A stretch of 64,000 nucleotides of DNA from JAJAZB01 sp965249815 (GCA_965249815.1 CBDFMV010000003.1:3162001-3226000); one strand, 5' to 3'. Positions 16,376-24,459 are shown, counted from the first letter of the stretch. Numbers and translations: made by a program. Notes: generated by a model not told the origin, from the sequence alone.

Positions 16376-17023
16376 ATGCCGTCATCCGACCTGCACGGCA
16401 ACGCCCCCGACACCTCGCCGGTGGTGCTGCTGCTGATTGATTTCATCAACGACTTGGAATTTCCCGAAGGCCACCAATTCGTGAAACCGACGCTCGCCGC
16501 CGCCCGCAAGGTGGCGAAATTCAAAAAGCGGGCGAAGGCCCTCGGCATCCCGGTGGTGTACGTCAACGACAATTTCGGCCGCTGGCGCTCGGATTTCCGG
16601 GAAGTGACCGGCCACAGCCTCGAAAAAGGGGTGCGCGGACGGCGCGTGGCGGCGCTGCTCCAGCCCGAATCTGACGACTATTTCGTGCTGAAACCCAAGC
16701 ATTCGGCGTTTTTTGCCACTACGCTCGACACGCTCCTGCGCTACCTGGGCGCGCGGTGCCTGATTCTGACCGGCATTGCCGCCGACGTCTGCGTATTTTT
16801 CACGGCCAACGACGCGTACATGCGCGATTTGAAGCTGGTCGTGCCGAGCGACTGCGTAGCGTCGGGGTTGGCCAAAAACACAAAAACTGCCCTCCAGTTC
16901 ATGGCCCGCGTGCTCGACGCCCGCACCGAGCCGTCGAACCGACTGGATTTGGAAGCATTGCTCCGGGAATTTCCGGGGGGCAAACAACCCACGGACGCCG
17001 TGAAGCAACCGGCGGAGGCGTAG
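16376..17023 (+). CDS. isochorismatase-family cysteine hydrolase
   Basis: A 215-residue cytosolic hydrolase of the isochorismatase/nicotinamidase superfamily. The expected triad is visible: aspartate in LLLIDFINDLEF (D22), lysine in VLKPKHSAFFATTLD, and the nucleophilic cysteine in LTGIAADVCVFFTANDAY, with the cis-peptide AA pair before it. The metal-binding DxHxxH motif of nicotinamidases is not seen, so a simple amidase or related hydrolase of unknown substrate is more likely. A short Ala/Pro-rich tail ends the protein. It is divergent from the endonuclease III gene with 66 bases between starts. Confidence 0.85.
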   Translation: MPSSDLHGNAPDTSPVVLLLIDFINDLEFPEGHQFVKPTLAAARKVAKFKKRAKALGIPVVYVNDNFGRWRSDFREVTGHSLEKGVRGRRVAALLQPESDDYFVLKPKHSAFFATTLDTLLRYLGARCLILTGIAADVCVFFTANDAYMRDLKLVVPSDCVASGLAKNTKTALQFMARVLDARTEPSNRLDLEALLREFPGGKQPTDAVKQPAEA

Positions 17024-17232
17024 CGGAAGGCAGGAAAATCAGCCTGAGGCACAATCCGTTTCGCCCGCCGGGTGGGTTTGGGGACTGGTACGGGGGGCTT
17101 TGTGGGTGCGAAAACAACCCCTGCGCTTGCTAACATTTGAATCCTGCCCCAAACGCATGGCGACTACACGCTACCGCAGTTCTCCGGCGGATGTCCGCGT
17201 AAATCGCGGGAGAGAGAGCCTGCCCCACGCCG

Positions 17233-17267
17233 AAAAAGGCGCCACCGTGCACGGTGGCGCCTTTTTT
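17233..17267 (-). terminator. terminator of the histone-H1-like gene
   Basis: A perfect hairpin has arms AAAAAGGCGCCACCGT and complement around two bases. T-runs follow on both strands; it lies 18 bases past the H1-like stop. Confidence 0.85.
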
Positions 17268-17284
17268 GTGGTAAACGCGGAGGA

Positions 17285-17731
17285 TCAGGATTGGCTATTG
17301 CCCGTTGCCGACGAGTCGTTGGCCGTTGAAGCGGCCGGTTTGGCAGCGGCTGGCCGGGGCGTTGTCGCGGGCTTGGCCGGGACGGGGGCCTTTACGGCGG
17401 GCGTGCTGACGGAAGCCGGTTTGGCCTCGGCAGCCGAAGCGGCGGTCTTGGCGCTGGCGGCTTTGTTGCTGGTGCTCTTGGCGGTGATGGCTTTGACTTT
17501 CTTGGCCGTTTGCTTGGCTTTTTTCGAGAGTTTCCTGCGGTCTCTTTCCGCTTTTTTCTCGGCGTCGGATTGCTCTTTATCCGCCAGTTTCGAGAATTTT
17601 TTGGCCAGTTTTTCCGCCGCGTTTTCTACCGATTTGCTGAGCTTTTTGGCGTGTTTGTCGTTCAGGCCGCTCAGCCGGGTCGTGATGGCTTCGGTAAGCT
17701 GGGCGATGAGTTGTTTCTTCTCGCCTTTCAT
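17285..17731 (-). CDS. histone H1-like lysine/alanine-rich protein
   Basis: A 148-residue low-complexity protein. Residues 1-90 are strongly helical, with alternating K, E and A resembling a coiled coil (AKKLSKSVENAAEKLAKKFS). The rest is a disordered A/K/P/S/T tail with KPA and PAK repeats like that of eukaryotic histone H1 and bacterial HctA/Hc1-type proteins. No signal peptide. Such proteins usually bind DNA or chaperone nucleic acid, but identity here rests on composition only. Its own terminator follows, and it seems monocistronic. Confidence 0.6.
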   Translation of the reverse strand: MKGEKKQLIAQLTEAITTRLSGLNDKHAKKLSKSVENAAEKLAKKFSKLADKEQSDAEKKAERDRRKLSKKAKQTAKKVKAITAKSTSNKAASAKTAASAAEAKPASVSTPAVKAPVPAKPATTPRPAAAKPAASTANDSSATGNSQS

Positions 17732-17867
17732 GGATGCAAGGGTTTTGAGATAAAATGTCAGATCGGCGGTAAACTACGCAGAATCTCCGTCAAACCAACG
17801 GAGAGCGGCGCTCTCTCACCGGAATTAACAAAATGATAACGGAAATTTAATAAATCCTGAAACCGTC

Positions 17868-18413
17868 TCAATGACCGGCGGGGAGTAGGGCCGTTTTGCT
17901 GACAAAATCCCAGCATACAATTCCCGCCGCTACGGCCACGTTGAGCGAGTGCTTGGTGCCAAACTGCGGAATTTCCAGGGCTAAATCGGCTCCCTGCACA
18001 ACGCCCTCGCTCACGCCGCTCACCTCGTTGCCCAGCACGAAAGCGTAGCGTCGACCCGCTTCGGGCCGGAATTCGCCCAGCGACTGGCTCCCGTCGGTTT
18101 GTTCAAGGACGCAAATCGCGTAGCCCTCGCGGCGAAGCTCGCCCACGAGCGCAACGGCGTCGGCGGCGTAGTGCCAGGCTACGGTTTCGTCGGCCCCGAG
18201 GGCGGTTTTGGCGAGTTCGCGGTGGGGCGGCGTGCCGGTGATGCCGCAGAGGTACAGCCGCTTGCACCGAAACGCGTCGGCGGTGCGAAAAATGGAGCCA
18301 ACGTTGAGCAAACTACGCACGTTGTCGAGCACCAGCACGTAGGGCAATTTTTCGGCTTGTTGAAACGCCTCCGCCGACATCCGGCCGAGTTCGTCCATCC
18401 GGAGTTTTCGCAT
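17868..18413 (-). CDS. SpoU/TrmH-family RNA 2'-O-methyltransferase
   Basis: A 181-residue SPOUT methyltransferase with the three family motifs: NVGSIFRTADAF (motif 1, with the catalytic Arg), FVLGNEVSGVS (motif 2) and IPQFGTKHSLNVAVAAGI (motif 3, SAM knot). It transfers a methyl group from SAM to a ribose 2'-OH in tRNA or rRNA. The lack of an N-terminal extension makes it a minimal TrmH-like enzyme; the target nucleotide cannot be deduced. The gene starts at ATG 18413 and stands alone. Confidence 0.9.
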   Translation of the reverse strand: MRKLRMDELGRMSAEAFQQAEKLPYVLVLDNVRSLLNVGSIFRTADAFRCKRLYLCGITGTPPHRELAKTALGADETVAWHYAADAVALVGELRREGYAICVLEQTDGSQSLGEFRPEAGRRYAFVLGNEVSGVSEGVVQGADLALEIPQFGTKHSLNVAVAAGIVCWDFVSKTALLPAGH

Positions 18414-18503
18414 GGGAAATTGGTTGGTTGGGCGAAGTAAGGCATTTGATTTTTAACGGCCGCGTCGGCGGAAACCAGCCCGCTGATCCCCGGTCACCGC
18501 CCT

Positions 18504-19061
18504 TCACGGCGTAGCCGACCCGTACCGCACGGCGTAGCGCAGCAGCAGTACCCCGCTTTCGTACGTTTTCGAGTCGAGCAACGACAGGCTCGCCGCCCGC
18601 TGACTTTCCCCGAACAGGCGGATTCCGCTTCCCAGCACGACGGGGTTCAGTTTAACGATAACCTCGTCGATCAAGCCGTTTTCAAACAAAAATCCCGCAA
18701 AAGCCCCGCCGCCGCAGAGGTAGATGGCGCTGCCGGGTTGCTGTTTCAACTGCCGGATGAAGGGCACCGGGTCGGCGTCGATGACGTTGACCCGTTCGTG
18801 CGGTTCGGCCTCGAAACGCAGCGTTTTCGAGAAAACGTAGTGCATTCCCGGGTAAATCGGGGAAGGCTGGCCCGGCTCGACGCCGTAAGCGTACCCGGCC
18901 TCGTAGGTCGCCCGGCCCATCACAACGGTGTAGTAGATTTGAAGCGTTTCGAGGTAGTCGGTCACGGCGGCCCCCTCGGCCACGAAACCGGGCGTCGAGC
19001 CATCCGGCCGGGCGATGAAGGCATCGAGCGACGTGGCGACGTGGTAGACGAGTTTTCTCAT
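18504..19061 (-). CDS. dihydrofolate reductase family (RibD C-terminal-like) protein
   Basis: A 185-residue protein of the DHFR/RibD-C superfamily, which binds NADPH. Landmarks are MRKLVYHVATSLDAFIARPDG at the N-terminus, YTVVMGRATYEAG, AIYLCGGGAFAGFLFENGLIDEV and the closing VLGSGIRLFGE. Stand-alone members of this type are numerous in Bacteroidota and mostly have no known substrate. The ATG at 19061 is the conserved start; the frame stays open further upstream through the decayed membrane-protein gene. It was probably the second gene of an operon whose first gene (19114-19612) is now broken. Confidence 0.85.
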   Translation of the reverse strand: MRKLVYHVATSLDAFIARPDGSTPGFVAEGAAVTDYLETLQIYYTVVMGRATYEAGYAYGVEPGQPSPIYPGMHYVFSKTLRFEAEPHERVNVIDADPVPFIRQLKQQPGSAIYLCGGGAFAGFLFENGLIDEVIVKLNPVVLGSGIRLFGESQRAASLSLLDSKTYESGVLLLRYAVRYGSATP

Positions 19062-19113
19062 GGTGGTAAATTTAAACAGAAGTGGTGCCGGGCGGCATTC
19101 TGCCCCGACTACT

Positions 19114-19612
19114 TCAGGCAACAGCCGTTTTTTGCCCGTCAACCGGGCGCAGCACGCGCAGCAACATTCAGAACGCCAAGCCCAGCCGCAGCCAACCGGG
19201 GGGGTGCGCAGGGGCAGGTCGGTGGCGATGAGCCGTTCGATGGCTTCGCGCGAAAAACCACTTTCGCTGAATTGCGCCTGAATGGGAATCTGAATGGCCG
19301 CGGTGGAAATCCAGCCCAGCCCGGCCAGCCCGACCGTTACCCGGACCAACCACCTCGGCACCTGCGCCGGCCGGTGCCAGAACAGGAACACGTTGAACAC
19401 CGTCGAGGCCAGGTAGGGCAGCACCCTCGTCAGCACGATGCGCGGGCCGAGGGCGTTGTGGAAGGCCTTGAAGTCGGCGTTGCCCAGCAGCAGCCACGTT
19501 GGGTAGTTGACCAGGCTCTCGACGGTGCCACCGCCCGCGCTGAAAAGGTGAGCAGGAAAAAGACGGCGATGAGCCAGAGGGATTGGGCGGGGAGCGGGGC
19601 GATGGGTTTCAT
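19114..19612 (-). pseudogene. frameshifted small membrane-protein gene
   Basis: Joined across two shifts, the three reading frames spell a ~165-residue four-helix membrane protein: MKPIAPLPAQSLWLIAVFFL, then AGGGTVESLVNYPTWLLLGN, VLPYLASTVFNVFLF, GWISTAAIQIPIQAQF and TPPGWLRLGLAF. Lesion 1 is a lost base in a T-run near 19543, lesion 2 a shift in the C-run near 19198, and lesion 3 a TGA where a residue is expected after LRLGLAF. The pattern YPT-LL-G, F-A-H and IQIP matches the intact paralogue at 23935-24459. The gene is inactive as assembled. Confidence 0.75.
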
Positions 19613-19669
19613 GGGGGAATGGATTCCGGTAGACGCCACAAACCTACCCTACCCCGGCGGGCACGACAA

Positions 19670-19734
19670 TAGTACTTTTGTATTGTATTCTGAAACAGAG
19701 CGGGTTGCCAGTGAAATGGTCCGAAAGTACCATT
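19670..19734. promoter_or_regulatory. paired operators in a divergent promoter region
   Basis: Two sites resembling TRGTAC-N4-GTAYYA are present. TAGTACTTTTGTATTG lies at 19670-19685 and the near-perfect AATGGTCC-GAAA-GTACCATT at 19715-19734. Their centres are 47 bp apart, as in the pair at 23813-23875. They lie between the broken membrane gene and the glycosyltransferase gene. Confidence 0.6.
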
Positions 19735-19813
19735 GCCGGGGTGTGCGCACCGGGGGAGCTTTGCAAACCGTTCCGGCGAAACGTTTCGCCGGAACGCCTC
19801 CTCCTTGTTCGCT

Positions 19814-21133
19814 ATGTCAACCCACAAAATCCTCATCGCCACCCTCCCCGTCGAGGGGCATTTCAATCCCCTGACCGGCGTGGCCCGGTACCTCCGTGAT
19901 CAGGGCCACGACGTGCGCTGGTACACCGGCCCAAGCTATGCCGAACGCGTCGAGCGGTTGGGCCTGCCGTTTTATCCCTTCCGCGAAGCGCGGGAAATTA
20001 CCCAGGACAACCTCAACGAGGTATTCCCCCAACGGCTCGCCATCAAGGGGGCCATGGCCCGTATTAAGTTCGACCTACGGCATTTATTTCTGGGCAACGT
20101 CCCCGCCAACTTCCGGGATGTGCAGCGAATTCAGCGGGAGTTCGACTTCGACGTGTTGCTGTGCGACGTGGGGTTTTCGGCCTGCTACCTCATTCAGGAA
20201 AAATTGCAGAAACCGTCGGTGGCCGTCGGCATTGCGCCCCTGATTGAAACATCCCGCGATTTGCCCCCCTACAGTTTGGGCCTGATGCCGGGCCGGGAGC
20301 CGCTGGGTCGCCTGCGCGATGCCGTCCTTCGGGCCACGTTGCCCCGACTCATTTTTGGCGACAGCACTACGTTCCACAACGAAATCATCAGCAACCACGG
20401 CCTGCCCCCGGTGAACGAAAATTTTTTCGACGTGGCCGTCCGGCGCACGACACGCTACCTCCAAAGTGGCGTACCCGGCTTCGAGTACCCCCGAAGTGAC
20501 ATTCACCCGCACGTGCGGTTCGTGGGGCCGATGTTGCCCCATAAAAAAACCGAGACTCCGCCGTTTGCCTACGCCGGGCGGGCGAAACAGTTCGAAAAAA
20601 TCATTCTGATTTCGCAGGGCACCGTCGATAACAAGGAACCCGACAAGCTCATCATTCCTGCGCTGGAAGCTTTCAAAGACCAGCCCTATCTGCTACTGGT
20701 GGCCACGGGGGGGATGCACACGGAAGCCTTGCGCGAGCGATTCCCTCAGTACAACGTCGTCATCGAGGATTTCATGGATTACGACGCAACCCTGCCCCAC
20801 GTCGACCTGTTCGTGTCGAGTGGCGGCTACGGCAGCGTGTTGCTGAGCCTGAGCTACGGCGTACCCATCCTGGCAGCGGGCAAGCACGAGGGCAAGAATG
20901 AAATCGTGGCGCGCGTGGGGTATTTTAAGCTCGGAGTCGACCTCGGCACCGAACGCCCCAAGCAGCGGCAAATCGAGCAGGGCGCGAAGGAAATCTGGAC
21001 GAATCCGATTTACCAGCAAAACTTGGCCCGCCTGCGCCGGGAATTCCGGGAGTACGACCCCCACGCGCTCAGCGAGCAGTACATCCACGAGGCAATCGAG
21101 GCGTTTCAGGTGAAACGAACGGTGCTGGCGTAG
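19814..21133 (+). CDS. UDP-glycosyltransferase (GT1-like)
   Basis: A 439-residue GT-B fold glycosyltransferase of the macrolide/UDP-glucuronosyl-type family. The N-terminal acceptor domain begins ILIATLPVEGHFNPLTGVARYL, with the catalytic-type histidine in EGHFNP. The C-terminal donor domain shows ILISQGTVDN, DATLPHVDLFVSSGGYGSVL and SYGVPILAAGKHEGKNE. The usual HGG nucleotide-binding segment reads SSGGYGS, so its histidine is replaced. The acceptor is unknown. The start at ATG 19814 fits the family. An operator pair lies upstream and a long hairpin follows. Confidence 0.85.
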   Translation: MSTHKILIATLPVEGHFNPLTGVARYLRDQGHDVRWYTGPSYAERVERLGLPFYPFREAREITQDNLNEVFPQRLAIKGAMARIKFDLRHLFLGNVPANFRDVQRIQREFDFDVLLCDVGFSACYLIQEKLQKPSVAVGIAPLIETSRDLPPYSLGLMPGREPLGRLRDAVLRATLPRLIFGDSTTFHNEIISNHGLPPVNENFFDVAVRRTTRYLQSGVPGFEYPRSDIHPHVRFVGPMLPHKKTETPPFAYAGRAKQFEKIILISQGTVDNKEPDKLIIPALEAFKDQPYLLLVATGGMHTEALRERFPQYNVVIEDFMDYDATLPHVDLFVSSGGYGSVLLSLSYGVPILAAGKHEGKNEIVARVGYFKLGVDLGTERPKQRQIEQGAKEIWTNPIYQQNLARLRREFREYDPHALSEQYIHEAIEAFQVKRTVLA

Positions 21134-21143
21134 GCCGTTGGGG

Positions 21144-21200
21144 CGTAAAAAAGTGAGAATTCCGCTTCGACCAACGAAGCGGAATTCTCACTTTTTTACG
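21144..21200 (+). terminator. 26-bp palindromic terminator after the glycosyltransferase
   Basis: Perfect arms at 21144-21169 and 21175-21200 fold on a 5-base loop. The stem begins and ends in A/T runs, so it can act on either strand. Confidence 0.8.
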
Positions 21201-21249
21201 GTTTACCAAGCTCAATCCAAGTCGTGTTAGCCCACCGTGGACCCCCCAG

Positions 21250-21362
21250 CCGCACCAGCCCCCCGCCCCTCCCAGGAGGGGACTAAATCCCGCTACTCCT
21301 TTTTTGTGGCCGGATGGGGCCGTTAGTCCCCTCCTGGGAGGGGGTGCGGGGGGCTGGTGCGG
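21250..21362. repeat. GC-rich inverted repeat element
   Basis: A 36-base arm (21250-21285) pairs with a 39-base arm (21324-21362) that differs only by a three-base bulge. Each arm holds its own palindrome (CCCCTCCCAGGAGGGG-type). It lies between the glycosyltransferase and MarR genes and looks like a dispersed REP-like element. Confidence 0.7.
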
Positions 21363-21408
21363 TGGGAGGGGTGGGTACAGGTGGGCTACCGCACAACCTG
21401 GGGTAAGC

Positions 21409-21888
21409 TCAAGCTTTCATCCGGTTGCGGACCTTGTCGAGCAGCACGTTGAGCAGCATCAGTTCGCTCGGCGAAAGGTGATCGAGCAGGTCGTTGATTT
21501 CGTGAACCCGCGCCTCGACCCGTTCCAGCAACTCCAGCCCCTTCGGGGTAATCGTGATGCCCATCGCCCGCTTGTCGGTTTCCGACGGGCGGACGTCGAT
21601 CAGCTTTTTCCGCTCCAGCTTTTCGGTAATCTTTGACACGTTCGACGAGCGGTCGACCATGCGTTCCTTGAGGAGCGTCAGGCTGGCCGGATTGCCCCGT
21701 TGCCCGCGCAGGATGCGCAGGATGTTGTGCTGGGGCCAGGTAATACCAAACGATTTGAAAAAATCGCTGTGGTGGGTTTTCAGCCACGTACCGGTGAAAA
21801 TCAGGTTGATGCCCGCCTTGGAAAGTTCGTTGCGGAACGTGGCTTGTTGAATTTCGTCTTCAATGCGGTGGATGGAATCGGTCGTCAT
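21409..21888 (-). CDS. MarR family transcriptional regulator
   Basis: A 159-residue dimeric winged-helix regulator. The fold is visible: the N-terminal dimerisation helix, the HTH helix with SLTLLKERMVDRSSNVSKIT, the wing with KLIDVRPSETDKRAMGITIT and the C-terminal helices ending LLNVLLDKVRNRMKA. The DxR-type wing (DKRA) and the serine-rich recognition helix are typical of MarR proteins. The ligand is unknown. It lies between the two matching operator pairs at 19.7 and 23.8 kb and is the best local candidate to bind them, though that link is only positional. Confidence 0.9.
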   Translation of the reverse strand: MTTDSIHRIEDEIQQATFRNELSKAGINLIFTGTWLKTHHSDFFKSFGITWPQHNILRILRGQRGNPASLTLLKERMVDRSSNVSKITEKLERKKLIDVRPSETDKRAMGITITPKGLELLERVEARVHEINDLLDHLSPSELMLLNVLLDKVRNRMKA

Positions 21889-21955
21889 GGGTTAGGTACG
21901 CAAAAAACGAATAAGTGGTGTTCGGCGCGGGCATCGCGGCGCAAAGGTACCCAAA

Positions 21956-22654
21956 TCAGGTCATTGATTCGGCCAGCAACGCCACGCCCGTCACCAGGTC
22001 CACCACGTTGCGGGCGTTGGTTTTCCGAAACAGGTTGCTCCGGTGGTTGCGCACCGTGTTGAGGCTGATGAACAGCCGCGCCGCGATTTCCTTGCTGCTC
22101 AGCCCTTCGCGGATGAGTTGCACCACTTCGATTTCGCGTGAAGTGAGCACCTGCTCCGGCGCGGTGGGCACGTAGGCGCCCAGCCGCCGGTAGCCCAGTT
22201 CGTACACGCTGAACCACTCCAACTGCACCCGCGTGAGCTTGGTGGGCAGGTCTTTCAGCAGGGTGAAGTGTTCCAACTCGCCCTGTTCGTTGCGGTAAAA
22301 CAACTTTTCTTCGTGAACGCCCACGTAACGCCCCGCCCCGCGCCGGAGCCGGTACTGGGCCACGAACCGCACCTGCGCCAGGGCGACGGGGTCGAGGCTT
22401 TTCAGCAATTCGTCGGTTTTGTGGCCCAGCCGGCGGTAGGCGTCCACTTCGTCGGGGTGAACGAAAACGGACAGGTTGTGAAACGCGCTCCGGTGCCGGT
22501 CGGCTTCGGACAGGCCAAAAAAAGCGGCCCCGTTGCTACTCAGAAATCGGGGACTGGTCGAGCGGGTGTGCTGAATGACGACCCAGCCCGGAAATAAGTT
22601 GTCGAGTAAGCAAGGCTCCAGGGCGTGGGGCTGGTATTGAGTGGGGTTTAGCAT
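21956..22654 (-). CDS. LuxR-type HTH regulator with PAS-like sensor region
   Basis: A 232-residue protein. The C-terminal LuxR/FixJ helix-turn-helix is complete: LTSREIEVVQLIREGLSSKE, then IAARLFISLNTVRNHRSNLF and RKTNARN. Residues 15-150 form a PAS-like sensor, with FPGWVVIQHTRSTSPRFLSS and SVFVHPDEVD resembling the PAS 'HPDD' segment. No receiver or kinase domain is present, so it is a one-component regulator. It precedes the MarR gene on the same strand (67 bases between), so the two may be co-transcribed from the AT-rich region upstream. Confidence 0.82.
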   Translation of the reverse strand: MLNPTQYQPHALEPCLLDNLFPGWVVIQHTRSTSPRFLSSNGAAFFGLSEADRHRSAFHNLSVFVHPDEVDAYRRLGHKTDELLKSLDPVALAQVRFVAQYRLRRGAGRYVGVHEEKLFYRNEQGELEHFTLLKDLPTKLTRVQLEWFSVYELGYRRLGAYVPTAPEQVLTSREIEVVQLIREGLSSKEIAARLFISLNTVRNHRSNLFRKTNARNVVDLVTGVALLAESMT

Positions 22655-22824
22655 GATGAGCGGAAGCGGAGATGTGGATGAATTTCCTTGAAGAGCCAGA
22701 ACCCTGGCGGTACGTTCAACCGCCGGGTAACGAAGAACAACTTCTGATTTATGCTTACGTATTTATAAATTGGCCTGGCAAGATTAACGATTCATAGGTT
22801 AAAAACTATACTTTAGCGATTGAA

Positions 22825-22883
22825 ACGGTATTTTAATTGATCGAACGGTATTTTTTGCACGTTTAAGTTATAAATAGGTATTT
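22825..22883. promoter_or_regulatory. helically phased GGTATTT direct repeats
   Basis: GGTATTT starts at 22827, 22847 and 22877, spacings of 20 and 30 bp. The first two copies extend to ACGGTATTTT. Spacing in multiples of 10.0-10.5 bp places all copies on one face of the helix, as expected for a cooperative regulator. Confidence 0.45.
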
Positions 22884-22891
22884 ACAAAATT

Positions 22892-22929
22892 GACAAAAAA
22901 TATCCCACGGCAACCGGGTTGCCGTGGGA
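22892..22929 (-). terminator. terminator of the lipoprotein gene
   Basis: A 12-bp stem (TCCCACGGCAAC and complement, loop CGG) is followed on the minus strand by ATATTTTTTG. It lies about 31 bases past the stop at 22960. Confidence 0.85.
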
Positions 22930-22959
22930 CAGGAAGTAAAGCGGATTGAAAAAGCAGGC

Positions 22960-23745
22960 CTACTGATTCACCGCCTTCGGCTCGTCATAAAAGAAATCGT
23001 CCATCACCACCACGTCGTACTCCGCACCGTCGGCCCGCTTGCTCGACACGGCGGCGTTGCCGGTTTTGATGAGGACCTTCGTGACCTTGTTGTCAGGGAA
23101 ATGGACGCCGAGAAACGAAAACCCGGCCGCATCGCTCCGCACGGGGGCTTTAAAGGTGCCCAGGCTTTTTTCGCCCTCGTAAAATTCGAGGGTCGTCGAG
23201 TTGGCCGCGTCCACGTCCGAGAAAATCACCCCGAAGCCCTTCACCGTCGCGGGGGTAGTCGTGCCGGGTAGCCGGAACGTGGCTTCGGTCAGGGTGCTGC
23301 CGACGGGCGCGAACGTGCGGGCCGGGCTGAAGGCGTTGAACTGCGTACCGTAATCGGCGAGCAGATCGCTGAAATCGTTGTCGCTGATGCGGAAACCCGT
23401 GCCCGGCGTGGTAAACACGCCCCCGCGCTTGCGGCCATTCGGCCCCGTCGGGTCGGTGTTGTTGAAGAAATCGCCGGGGTACGTATCCACGTTGGTGAGG
23501 TTGGCCGGGACGCCGTCCCAGTTGATTTCCCGGCGGCCCGCCGATTGGTTGGGCGTGGCGTTGAGCGGGTCGCCGAGCAGCGCCCGGAATTCGGTCAGCT
23601 TGGCGGTCAGGTCGCCGCTGCCACTCACCTGCGTGAATTTGACGGTGGGCGCGACGGGCGCGGGTGCATCGTCTTGGGTGTCGTTGCAGGCGGCGAGGAA
23701 GCCGAAGGCGATTAGACCGAGGGGCCAGAGGGTTACTTTTTTCAT
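22960..23745 (-). CDS. lipoprotein of unknown function
   Basis: A 261-residue protein with a lipoprotein signal peptide (MKKVTLWPLGLIAFGFLAAC, lipobox LAAC), so it is membrane-anchored and periplasmic or surface-exposed. The mature protein is rich in beta strands. The segment VKGFGVIFSDVDAANSTTLE followed by SFLGVHFPDNKVTKVLIKTG resembles a jelly-roll domain seen in uncharacterised secreted proteins. I cannot name its ligand. The start at 23745 begins at the signal peptide. It is transcribed divergently from the membrane-protein/cytochrome pair, and its promoter shares their operators. Confidence 0.75.
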   Translation of the reverse strand: MKKVTLWPLGLIAFGFLAACNDTQDDAPAPVAPTVKFTQVSGSGDLTAKLTEFRALLGDPLNATPNQSAGRREINWDGVPANLTNVDTYPGDFFNNTDPTGPNGRKRGGVFTTPGTGFRISDNDFSDLLADYGTQFNAFSPARTFAPVGSTLTEATFRLPGTTTPATVKGFGVIFSDVDAANSTTLEFYEGEKSLGTFKAPVRSDAAGFSFLGVHFPDNKVTKVLIKTGNAAVSSKRADGAEYDVVVMDDFFYDEPKAVNQ

Positions 23746-23812
23746 GGTTGATTGGAGTTTGAGTCGGAAACGATTCCGGTGCAAAACTCCGCCAGTCCAC
23801 CGACGCTGACAA

Positions 23813-23875
23813 TGGTACTTTCGTACCAGATTGGGTGCAAACGGCTGAAATTCAAGAGTTAGTACGAAAGTACTA
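23813..23875. promoter_or_regulatory. paired perfect operators in a divergent promoter region
   Basis: TGGTAC-TTTC-GTACCA at 23813-23828 and TAGTAC-GAAA-GTACTA at 23860-23875 are both perfect 6-bp palindromes with 4-base centres. The centres are 47 bp apart. They lie between the lipoprotein gene (minus) and the membrane-protein gene (plus). Confidence 0.7.
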
Positions 23876-23934
23876 TTTCCAGCGGAGTGGGTCGGCGGTA
23901 GGTTTGCAGCGAAAAATCAACCCGCACAACCGTC

Positions 23935-24459
23935 ATGCTTTCGACGCAAACACTTCCCCAACAAACCCCAACCTTCACGACCGGCCGCTTCCTCGCCCAC
24001 GCTTTTTTCGCGGCGACGTTTTTCAGCTACGGCACGGCGATGATGGATTATTTCCTCGTTTACCCGACGCGGCTGCTGGTCGGGGCGGATGAATTCGTGG
24101 CCTACCACGCGTTGCTTGAAGCGCGCATTATTCCCATCAGCGTGGTCCCCTTCGCGCTCCTGACGGTGCTCAACGCGCTGCTGGTGCGATTCCGGCCCGT
24201 CGGCGTTTCAAAAACGCTCGTCTGGGCCTCGCTGCTCTGCCTGATCGCCGGCTGGGCCTCTTCCGCGTTCGTGCAAATTCCGGCGAACCTGCAACTCAGC
24301 GACGGGAAGAACGTCGCCCTGATCCAACACGTGATGGACACCAACTGGGGGCGCGTGGTGCTCGAATCGGCGCAGGCGCTGCCGGCGTTTGTGATGCTAT
24401 CGCGAATGGCCCGGCCTTGTTCGTGCATTTCCCCTCCTTGTGCCGGGGGCCGGGCGTGA
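23935..24459 (+). CDS. four-helix membrane protein
   Basis: A 174-residue protein with about four hydrophobic helices: FLAHAFFAATFFSYGTAMMD, IIPISVVPFALLTVLNALLV, TLVWASLLCLIAGWASSAFV and a weaker last helix. Landmarks YPTRLLVG, FVAYHALLEARI and FVQIPANLQLS match the broken gene at 19114-19612, so the two are paralogues. It may belong to the DUF1772-like small membrane proteins, but I am not certain. The last ~20 residues (ARPCSCISPPCAGGRA) look unlike the rest and could reflect a late frameshift. It precedes a cytochrome c gene on the same strand. Confidence 0.65.
   Translation: MLSTQTLPQQTPTFTTGRFLAHAFFAATFFSYGTAMMDYFLVYPTRLLVGADEFVAYHALLEARIIPISVVPFALLTVLNALLVRFRPVGVSKTLVWASLLCLIAGWASSAFVQIPANLQLSDGKNVALIQHVMDTNWGRVVLESAQALPAFVMLSRMARPCSCISPPCAGGRA

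Larger units (their letters stand above)
22655..22959. other. AT-rich promoter region between two minus-strand genes
   Basis: About 300 bases, markedly more AT-rich than the surroundings. No coding frame was found. It holds the phased GGTATTT repeats (22825-22883) and a terminator (22892-22929), and should carry the promoter of the LuxR-like gene. Confidence 0.55.

Noticed and set aside
18504..19436. Single 310-residue fusion of a membrane segment to the DHFR-like domain
   Set aside because: The N-terminal part is a frameshifted piece of the membrane-protein pseudogene. The DHFR-like family starts at its own ATG at 19061.
21250..21362. Insertion sequence terminal repeats
   Set aside because: No transposase lies between or near the arms; the element is too short and fits a REP-like palindrome.
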